A DNA stretch of 64,000 nt, from the NCBI RefSeq assembly GCF_050947335.1, contig NC_134984.1, positions 10,459,926 to 10,523,925 of the forward strand, given 5' to 3'. A model generated the notes under the pieces. That model did not search any database. It was not told where the DNA came from and saw nothing but the letters and a program-made list of their open reading frames with translations. The stretch's first letter is position 1. Every line of letters starts with the position of its first letter. Positions 1 through 9,600 of this stretch are shown here, piece after piece. Source of the stretch: Megachile rotundata. Taxonomy: Eukaryota > Arthropoda > Insecta > Hymenoptera > Megachilidae. A program made the position numbers and the translations under genes.

Positions 1-290
1 AACAATACGGGAATTTGGGAGTTTAAAGATGTCGGAACTTGTGGATTTACGAATTTGGCAATTTAGTACCTTTAGAATTTACAAAATTTGGAAAATTAAT
101 GTCTTAGGAATTTTAAACCTTGAAAAAATCCATATCATGCAATAATTAACTCTATCAATTTTTGACCTCTAAGTATTGGCCTCCACTTATCTAACCTCCA
201 CAAATGTACTTCCACATGTGCGCTTCTTCCAATTAAAGTAGCAAGTCCCCATTTGAAATGCATAAAACGAAAACAGATGGCTAAAGTGTG
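1..290. repeat. AT-rich left edge with short AATTTGG-like words
   Basis: Bases 1-120 hold a short, decayed purine array of the type seen repeatedly in this window. The rest shows nothing recognisable. Confidence 0.35.
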
Positions 291-544
291 AAAGAAGTAT
301 TCGAGCATTGGCAAGAATATATCGGTAAAAAAGCACGAGGACCAGTAAGGTCCCTTGGCAGCAGTATCGTGACAGAATCATTGATTGTCTCGAGGCACTT
401 TAGTTCCCCGAGGCTTGTCAGACGCGCGTCATCAATCATCAACATGCGTGCGACGCGAAAACGGGAGAAGCCGCAAATGTTGTTCTGCTCGTCGTTAACC
501 CTTCAGCTTGTCTTCAAGTCCTCCTCTTCAGCGATACACTTTAA

Positions 545-660
545 CTCGAGGACACGTGTAAAATGCGTACACGTGCACTACTGTCGGTCGGCCATAGGCG
601 TAGCACGTGAAACGTCGCATCCATTAACCGGTTAACTGCGTTTGACGTGTATACACGTCG
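545..660. promoter_or_regulatory. Cluster of CACGTG E-boxes, TTAACCGGTTAA and a 16 bp palindrome
   Basis: CACGTG occurs at 553-558, 570-575 and 604-609. TTAACCGGTTAA at 624-635 is a perfect palindrome containing AACCGGTT, the Grainyhead core. GACGTGTATACACGTC at 644-659 is a perfect 16 bp palindrome. The block lies at the 3' edge of a GC-richer stretch (290-660). Such clustering is unexpected in DNA this AT-rich, so a cis-regulatory element or upstream promoter is plausible; the target gene is unproven. Confidence 0.45.
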
Positions 661-908
661 ATTCAAAATTTTATTTCTGTATTGTTGTGTACATTGTTTA
701 TATAAAAAAAAATCATTTACTGTTAAAACTTGAAGTTTTGATATGCGATAAAAATTTGCTGGTATGTTTTTTTTATATTATTAATTAATCTGCTATGTTT
801 ATTATATTATCAATAAAACTTGTGGTTGACGTTTATATTCTTCGTGTAAAAATATTACAATTTATTTAAAAATCTTGAAGATACAATAAGTAATAAAAAT
901 TTTGGAGG

Positions 909-1188
909 TAAACAATACTTTCGAATGAATTTTCATGCAAATTTTTTTCAGGTCGCTGATTATATGTAATTGAATTTTCTTAATTCAAGATGGTTGATCC
1001 AATATGGCTAATCGTATTTTAGAAAATGATAAAATCAGATCGAAGTACTTATATAAGGATTTTTGGAATCCCTAAGTACAAATTTGTATGAGAATTCATT
1101 CGAAAATATTGTTTCAATAAAAATGATCAGAAGTAACGAAATTTGCAACTTTGAGCCGCCATGTTGGATGTCGCCATCTTGAATTTTA
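909..1188. repeat. Interleaved inverted repeats (foldback-like element)
   Basis: Module a at 909-944 is repeated as its reverse complement at 1080-1115. Module b at 981-1008 (core ATTCAAGATGG, CCAA, ATGGC) is repeated inverted at 1155-1188. The order is a, b, a', b' rather than nested. The ATGGCGGC-type words recall ends of insect DNA transposons, but no transposase is present. Confidence 0.55.
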
Positions 1189-1189
1189 A

Positions 1190-2160
1190 AAACTTACATA
1201 CATCCATGGACTTGAAATTCACTTTTCTAAGTTAAACTGAAGCATTTTTAATGTAATGTAGTTATTCGAATAGAAATCTGTCAGACTGTTTTTTCTCGAA
1301 AAATTGTTTATAACCTTTGAACTGATTCTTTGGAAAAAATATATTGGGATTCTAAAACAATCAAGTTTTACAGAAGAAAATTTTTGTACTGCATTTTTTG
1401 AAAAGACAAAACATCTCTTTGAGCGAAAAAGTCTTAAAAAAATCATTCGTTTGTATTAATAATAACCTAAATATCAAATTAAATTTTCGCGGGTAAATGT
1501 GTGTAAGCCAAAGATGGAGTTAAAAACGCGCGGCAAATTCAAATGTAACCAATTTCATGAATCGCTCTGTATAACTAAATTATGAATATTTATTCACTGA
1601 TTTAATATAAAGGGATACAAAACGTATAAAAATCCTATGTTACACATAAGAAGTCAGTATAACATATTTGAAACGCGCAAAAACGTGAAAAACAAAAATT
1701 TTAATCAACATAAGTGGAGATTGTATGAAAATATGTACGCATTTCCATTTTATGCGAAAGAAAACATTTAATTAGCAGAAGTGACTTCATTTGATATATT
1801 CGTATGAAAAGAAGAACTAAAAACAGTTTTAATCTGTTTATAAAACGCTTTGAAAAAAGTATTTTTCTCAATTGTCGGCTTCTTCGGTTCGTTCATTTCG
1901 AAGTCGAGGAAAAATATTGATTATCAACCACTGCTGTCAATGGCATTTACTCGTTTAATAATTTATCACTTAATTAACCCTGTCCACGTTATATGACTCC
2001 GAGCGACTATCTAGCTGGTCTATTTTTAATTTTATTACATCTTATCATTATAATTATACTTGTCAGAGAAATGAATTAGTTCGTGCGGAATTCTCATTCT
2101 TGAGTTATGAGTTGCATTCTGCAATATTCGTTCTTGTAAGGTTATACAAAATTATTAATT
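1190..2160. other. AT-rich unique stretch
   Basis: No exon, RNA gene or repeat recognised; short chance ORFs only. Confidence 0.5.
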
Positions 2161-2164
2161 ATAG

Positions 2165-2400
2165 TTTGTTTATTTGATTTGGAAATTTAGGAAGTTAGGA
2201 AGTTAGACACTTGGGAATTTAACAAGTTTTTAGATTAGAAATTTGGATATTTAGGAATCATGGATTTGAAAATAGGAAGTTGTAAAATCAGAAATTTAGA
2301 AATTTGAAAATTTGGAAATTTGGAAATTTGGAAATTTGTAAAATTAGAAATTTAGAAACTTGGAAATTTGGAAATTTAGAAATTTAACTTTTCCCAACAA
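2165..2400. repeat. Purine-rich degenerate array (GGAAATTT-type)
   Basis: Loose repetition of 8-9 bp words such as GGAAATTT and AGAAATTT on the + strand. Confidence 0.75.
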
Positions 2401-3365
2401 TTAGGAGTTGCAATTATTACTTACTCTAAGTCAATATCTATTATAGAAAACACAAATTTTGTATTAAATTATTTTTCCAATCATTTTTCGTGGATTAATG
2501 GCAAACTATATCTACAGCCCCGAAAACGGGAAATTATCTAGCAATCACCATCTTAATTCCATGATCTCAAATGTGTAATTGGGAATACACAACCAAAAGA
2601 ATCCACACTTCGTATCTTTTGTCAAAACCACGCAATACAAATCTAATAAGTAAACTAAATATTTCATAATTAACACAAGATTAATTACAAATGAAATTCA
2701 CGTTCATTATACATAAATATACAAGCGAAATTAACAACGACAGTAAAATTTATTCCAATAAGAAATTCTTATTTCAATCCATCTAAAGATGTATTATTAT
2801 CAGAACAGTTTACTAACAATAACGACAATAAATTTTTCAGGATACTTGACAAATACCCAATCATATATGATTCTAGTACAATGTAGTACAAATGAATGAA
2901 AATGAAAATTTCATTAAAGCATAATTTTTCTGCATAAAATAGTAACTCAATGAATAAATAGAACACAGTATCATTTACAGTAAGTTGATTAACAGTATTT
3001 CTACAGACAATTCCCGATAATATTCTGTGAAAAATTAATTCTAATCCATAAAAGTTTACAGCGCAATTAGAGTGTTGTCATGGTTTATTCATCAGGTCGG
3101 GTACTAGACGGAACCTTTTTACACGCAATTTGCCCTTCATTTATTCCTGACGACTAAGTAATCTCGTTAGTTTCGTTCATCGATGTGGAAACATTTTTCT
3201 TCATAACTCGACCATGGTTCACGGTATCAAGAAAAGTATTCTTAATCAGCCATGAAGGCACTCGTATCTATCAAGCTTCCGTTCCGTTGTTCGTTACAAT
3301 CGTTTATCAATACGACCGTGTTGCTGTATGTAGGCTGAGCACAGGAATTTTGTGGAATTTCGGAG
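2400..3365. other. AT-rich unique stretch
   Basis: A slightly GC-richer segment at 3080-3360 has no convincing coding frame. No element recognised. Confidence 0.45.
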
Positions 3366-4010
3366 AATGAAATATTTGGAGGTTTTGGGAGTTTGCGATT
3401 TAGGGATTTTGGAATTTACATTTGGAAAATTTGAGAAGTTAGAATTTTGGGATATTTAGAAATTTAGGTGATTAGGTAATTTGGGAATTTGTACGTGTGG
3501 AACATTTGGGAAATTTAAAAATCTGGGAAAATTGTGAAATTTGGAAATTTAGAAATCTGGAAAAATAGGGAAATTTAGAAATTTAAAAATCTGAGAAAAT
3601 TGGGAAATTTAGAAATTTCAATAATTTGAGAATTTAGACAGTTAGAATTTAAAAACTTAGAAAATTGGAAAGTCTGGGAAAACTTGAAAATTTAGAAATC
3701 TGGGAAAATTGGGAAATTTAGATATTTAGAAATCTGAGGAAATTGGAAAATTTAGAAATTTGAATAATTTGAGAATTTAGTCAGTTAGAATTTAAAAACT
3801 TAGAAAATTGGAAAATTCAGGAAAATTGGGAAATCTGGGAAAATGGGAAAATTGGAAAAATGGGAAATCTGGGAAAATGGGAAATCTGGGAAAATGGGAA
3901 ATCTGGGAAAATGGGAAATCTGGGAAAATGGGAAATCTGGGAAAATGGGAAATTTGGAAATTTAGAAATCCGAAAAAATTGGGAAATTTAGAAATCTATA
4001 TATCTGGGAA
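3365..4010. repeat. Purine-rich array with a 17 bp subarray
   Basis: AATTTAGAAATTTGGG-type words become a regular 17 bp tandem repeat (GGGAAAATGGGAAATCT) at about 3830-3955, five to seven copies. The long ORF through it is a by-product of the repeat. Confidence 0.8.
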
Positions 4011-4529
4011 ATTTGATTACTATTTTCTAAACGACTTAGTTAATTGCATTTTCAGTTCATAGTTTCCGGTAGAATATTGCACAACCGGATGTATTCATGG
4101 CTACCCGGAAATTATGTTAGAGTGAAACTATTGATGAAGCTGGCTTTATTCGTAATATTTTATGCGACTTTCGAAATAGGTATTACACTTCGATTCACAT
4201 GTGAAACGCTGCTGTTGTTTTTAATTTTACAGTAGATGAATTCGATGCTAACAAGTTTTAATATGTAATTTCCTTCGTTAATAAACTGCAGTAGTTTTTG
4301 CGTTTATGATATATCGAGGTTTGCAAGGAAGACATAAATCATTTAATTCATAGATCGTGAATCATATAGTTACGTGGTTTATTTACATTTTATAGATTTT
4401 GATAAATTACTAGTGTATAAATATTCACAATGTAGTAATTAATATTTCGTATTTCCATTTTTATTATACCTGTAAAAATTAAAAATTACAGTACGTTTGC
4501 TTCATTATGTGATATATTTTTAATTAATG

Positions 4530-4640
4530 TAAGAGTAAAATGTCTATATATATATATGTTATACATTTTACTCTTATATATAATATTTATATATAATTTA
4601 TATCTAATTTATATATAATTTAACCATTATATATAAATGG
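4530..4640. repeat. Perfect 14 bp inverted repeat around an AT microsatellite
   Basis: TAAGAGTAAAATGT at 4530-4543 and its exact complement at 4563-4576 flank a TATATA tract. Further TATATAATTTATA repeats follow to 4640. May be a tiny foldback element or a microsatellite with extruding ends. Confidence 0.65.
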
Positions 4641-5727
4641 AAATTTGTTTGTACGAAATTAATAGACTTCGACACCGTTTGACCAATCACAATGAAGATT
4701 GGCACACATATGTATTTTTCCACGGAGAAGGTTTTTAGGTATATAAAAAATTGGTGACAAATTACAACTACGATAAAAATTTTCAATTTTTATTATTTTT
4801 AGAATTTTTTTATTTTTTACTATTTTTATTTTAAAATACGGATATTCACTTTTCCTGTACGTAGCTGTGACATGCCTTTGGGAATTCGTATAAGTGCCCA
4901 AAATACTTGCAATATTACGTTACAGGTAAAAAACGATACCTATGTGTCAAGTTACAAGTAATCTCCACACATTCTTTATATTCTCGAAAAAATTGACTAA
5001 ATATAGAAAAAAAAGTACGTAAAATTTTTTATTTAAATTCAGCTCAAATTTTATTTACTCATAATAAAAAATAAATTCAAGCATTATGTAGAAATTGTTA
5101 ATTTTTTCTATTAATTGTTAAAATTAAATAATTTTTAAATTACAAATGAATCGTAATAAAAATTGTTAAAATTATGAATTTTGTCTATCACTTCTTTCTT
5201 TTAAAAAATAAAAATGAATTAATTTAACAAATATTAAATAAATATAATTAAACATATTTTATGAAAATGAATTAGTTGATTAACAAAAATTAATTCAAAT
5301 AAATGAAATCTTGAAGAGAACAATGAACAGAATAATGGTAGAGACATTCTTCGAATAAAAAAATGTATTTTTTCTGTCAGTTGTATATAACTAAAAGATC
5401 GGGAATATAAAAACCAATTGATTTCAAGTACATACCTTCGCTTTAAAATCAAAAGTAAATAGCCAGAAGTTCTAAAATTGTCAAATAAAAATAAAAGGTA
5501 TACAGAGGAAATAAAGCATCCAATATAACGTAGTGACAAATATAATTGTGACCAAAGTGATTGATCATTGAACGATCAAAAAAAGCTCAACTCGAACCGA
5601 GACCAGAATCTAAATATAGCTTGATCAATTCGGATTCTCAGATCTTTTTGATTGGAGTTCATTAAACGAATCAGACCAATCAACGCTAAACAATAACTCT
5701 AACAATCATACCAATAAATAGTAACTG
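4640..5727. other. AT-rich unique stretch
   Basis: Nothing recognised beyond low-complexity A/T runs. Confidence 0.45.
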
Positions 5728-6067
5728 CAGTAAACTCTCGATATAAGCGAAATGCTTAAAATTATAAGTAAATATATTTCAAATTATGTCGTGTTTGGTT
5801 TCATTTCAATCAGAAAAATTTTGCAAATATTTTGCTAAAAGTTTCATAAAGAAAAATGAAAAATGAAGAAGTTCTATTCTTGCATTAGGATTGTTCCATA
5901 TATGTGACTAACAATAACTTAATTATTACAAAATGTTATATACAATACAAATATATAAATATTTATTTAGGCTTTGTATTTACCTGCGTTCAGTGAACTT
6001 CAATCACTAACTACACGATATAAACGAAAATTCAGACCTGAAAAGTACTTATACCGAGACTTCACTG
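5728..6067. mobile_element. Pogo/Tigger-like MITE upstream of the FAM110 exon
   Basis: The left end reads CAGTAAACTCTCGATATAAG and the right end, reverse-complemented, CAGTGAAGTCTCGGTATAAG. These terminal inverted repeats resemble the CAGTAGACTCTC ends of pogo-type elements. There is no transposase. The expected TA duplication is no longer visible, so the copy is old. Confidence 0.6.
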
Positions 6068-6340
6068 CAAAGCGATGACCATAGTCATCTCAGAGACATT
6101 AAACGTTCAAAACGACCAAGAAGTAGCATTCAAAAGAACTAGTTGCAATCGCACGGTGGTCCAGTAAAGAGCAAGTTCCGGAAAAAGGCTCGTTATCGCC
6201 GGTGCACAACAGGAAACGTTCACGGGGCTAACGAGGCTCGTGGCCGAGCACGTGGCTAACCCTGTCGAGCGTGTATCTGGCTCGGTATCCGTTTACAGGA
6301 AGCGGGCTATTTACCGTTTTTACTCGAGTGTCACTTACAG

Positions 6341-6636
6341 CCGTCTGGTTTCCTCGTCACGTGCCACAGGGAAGCGGAAGAGCGCGGTGGAGCTGCTCCA
6401 GGAGACGAAGGCCTTGTACGTGAAGAGCGAGACGGTGCTGGACCGGAAGCAGGAGCTGAAGAACAGCGGACATCTTCAGGTTTCGCAGTTGAACGCAGCC
6501 AGTGCACCACCCAGATTGCTGAGAAAATGCGCCAACACCTCGACCTGTTCCATGCAGCCGACGTCCCCGTCGCAGCTGCCACCTGCTTCGTTGACGCCGC
6601 CATGTTGTTGGGCATCTTGCCACGAACAGGATAAGC
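6341..6636 (+). CDS. FAM110: FAM110 exon A: N-terminal conserved box
   Basis: The acceptor is a pyrimidine-rich tract ending TCACTTACAG at 6340, and the donor is GTAAGT at 6637. The first base completes a codon begun on an upstream exon, and no in-frame ATG exists between the preceding stop and the conserved box, so this is not the initiating exon. It encodes RLVSSSRATGKRKSAVELL and continues through ALYVKSETVLDRKQELK, which matches the FAM110 N-terminal domain. About 50 less conserved residues rich in Ser, Pro and Cys follow. GC content is far above the surrounding DNA. The exon ends in phase 1; its last base plus CA of the next exon makes a proline codon. An alternative acceptor (TTTACAG at 6297) would lengthen the 5' side. 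Confidence 0.87.
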
Positions 6637-9600
6637 GTAAGTCTTTCAACACTTGATTAGATAATTAATGATCTATAGTGATTCCCTGAAATTAATTTCG
6701 ATGATAATTCATAGCTTATTTCATAGTTATAGTATATTTGGTTTCTGCATGCGAAGTGTAAGTGATTTTGATAGTGGAGAGGCAGATAGGTTTGATGAGA
6801 TGGAAAATGGTAGTTATGAGTATGTGGCTTCAAGGTTGAAGAAACACTGAGTGAAGCTTTTGAAAATATCTTTTATGTGGAATAGGTGATTGGAGGTTTG
6901 AACATTTAGAAATTTGGGGAGTTGACAATTTGAAGATTTGGGGATTTGGGGATTTGGGGATTTGGGAATTTGGGAATTTGGGAATTTAGGTATTTGGGGA
7001 TTGGGGGATTTGAGGATTTGAGGATTTGGGGATTTGGGAATTTGGGAATTTGGGAATTTGGGAATTTGGGGATTTGGGGAGTTGAGAATTTGGGGATTTG
7101 GGGATTTGAGAATTTGAAGATTTGGGGATTTGGGAATTTGGGAATTTGGAAATTTGGGGATTTGGAGATTTGGAGATTTGGGGATTCAGGGGTTGGGGGA
7201 TTTAGGGATTGGAGGATTTAGGAATTTGGGAATTTGAGGAGTTGAGAATTTGGAGATTTGGGGATTTGGGGATTTGGGGATTTGGGGATTTGGGGATTTG
7301 GGGATTTGGAAATTTGGGGATTTGAGAATTTGGGAATTTAGAAGTTTGAGAATTTGGAGATTTAAATATTTGGGAATTAAAAATTTAGGAATTGGGAATT
7401 AAGGAATTGGGGAATTTGGGAATTTAAATATTTAGTAATTTAGAAATTCGAGAATTTGGAGATTTAAAAATTTAGAAATATGGGAATTTGGGAATTTAAG
7501 AATTTAGGAATTGGGGAATTTGGAAATTTGAGAGTGGAATTTGGGATATTTGGGAAATTTGAGAATTTGTGAATTTGGGACTTAGGGAATTGAGAAATTT
7601 GGTAATTTAGAAATTTGAGAACTTGCAGATTGAAAAATTTAGGAATTTTGAGATATCAAAATTTGAGAATTCAGGAACTTGTGGATTTAGAGATTTGCAA
7701 ATCCAGAAATACAGGGATCTAAAAATCTGAAAATATAAGAATTAAAAAATTGTCAAATACAAGAATTCTAAAATTAAAAAAATAAAAAATTAAATTTGAC
7801 AATCCAAAAGCTTGAAATATAAATTGTAAACTATGTAACTAGAAATTTGTAGACATTCCACTAACAAATTTACCACAGAACAATCCAGCGTGGCACCGGC
7901 TTAAACGACCTGCCATATCAAGCCTCGTGGTTTGTTCCGTTTACAATGTATCACGTTACTCCGAGAAATTGCCATGATGCCGTCTCTGGCATACACCTTC
8001 GAGCACATGATCGATTTAACTCTGGCTATTTAAGTGTCGTTTATTCCTTCGTTCGTATAGCTTTTCCTTTCCTTTGCCGGGCAACTTGCCACCACGAGAT
8101 AGCCGTAAGTGGTTGTCTGAGCACTTTCGAGAGCTCTTCGAATCTTCCCGTAGATAGGTCTGGGAATAAGTAGCGATCATTTATGAGATATTCCTTGGCT
8201 AATGCCATTCGGTAAATCGTCAACTCTGTTTACGCGTATTTTATATAATTTTATGAATCTGCAGGCCATTCTGATACGTCGCTTTTAAAAATATTCATAT
8301 TTCTCAAATGAGTTTCGTAACTACGAAAGATATTCGATTTTTACTTACCTGAGAGGATTCCGTAGATTTTCTTAACTGTTGTCAGTTTTTAACATACTAT
8401 GAATTTTAATATCTGTTTAAATAGTCATTAAACTTTTGCGACCGTATTAGGGACATGCAAAAGTTCTATCAAATTTAAGATACTTTTCTTCATGAATAAT
8501 TCATGGTCGTATAGCATGTTTAATCAAAATGAGGTAAGTGCTTATAACTTTGACCTGCTCAGGTTTAGGATGTAATCTATTTTCTCTGAATTATTATCTA
8601 GTGGCAATTTTAAATAAATAAGATGTAAATTAGTTATTGCGTGAAGTAGTCCGTGTTAAATTAGTAGTTTAAAAATAGATTTTTTACAACGGAACAAAAT
8701 TAGTAACTGATTCACTTCTTCAACTCTCACATTCTCAGGCTCCCAAGTTTTCAATTTGTCAATTTGTCAATTTGTCAATTTGTCAATTTGTCAATTTGTC
8801 AATTTGTCAATTTGTTAATTTTTCAATTCTTCAATTCTTCAATTCTTCAATTCTTCAATTCTTCAACTCTACAATTCTTCAATACCTCAATTCTTCACTT
8901 CTTCAATTCTTCAATGCCTCCATTCTTCAATTATTCAATTCCATCATTCCTCAATTCTTCAATTCTACAACTCTACAATTCTTCACTTCTTCAATTCTTC
9001 AATGCCTCCATTCTTCAATTATCCAATTCCATCATTCCTCAATTCTTCAATTCTTCAACTCTTCAACTCTTCAACTCTTCAAGTTTACAATTCTTCAATA
9101 CCTCAATTCTTCACTTCTTCAATTCTTCAATGCTTCCATTCTTCAATTATCCAATTCCTTCATTCCTCAATTCTTCAATTATTCAATTCCTTCATTCCTC
9201 AGTTCCTGAAATCTTCAATTATTTAATTCTCTTATCTAATTTAATTCTTCAATTCAATGCTTCTATTCAATTCTCCAATTTTTCTATTTCTCAATTCTAT
9301 CATTCTTCAATTCTCAAAGTCTTAAATTAATTTTTCAAATTTCCACAGCTTTAAATTTAAAAATTTTCATGATTTTAAACCCCTGATATTTCCGCGTTTC
9401 CAAACTTCTAATAATCCATAAATCCGATGTCCCATAATTCCAAAGTTCAGAATTTTACGAATCACCAAATTTCCAAACATCGTGTATATTACACATTAAT
9501 CGTGCATGGATGACGAATTAATCAAACTGTTCATATAATCGAACGACGTATATGGCTCACGTGTAACATCAAATATTACTATTTATTACAGGAAATTCAG

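Noticed and set aside
288..635. ORF of 115 codons as the missing FAM110 start exon
   Set aside because: The frame has no donor of the required phase with good consensus and no similarity to FAM110 N-termini; the block is described as regulatory instead.
6331..6623. Two long minus-strand ORFs opposite FAM110 exon A
   Set aside because: They are mirror frames of a GC-rich coding exon; no splice context or recognised domain on that strand.
8764..9330. ORF of 188 codons made of FFNSSILQ-type repeats
   Set aside because: It is the translation of a 9 bp tandem array, open in several frames at once, so not evidence of coding.
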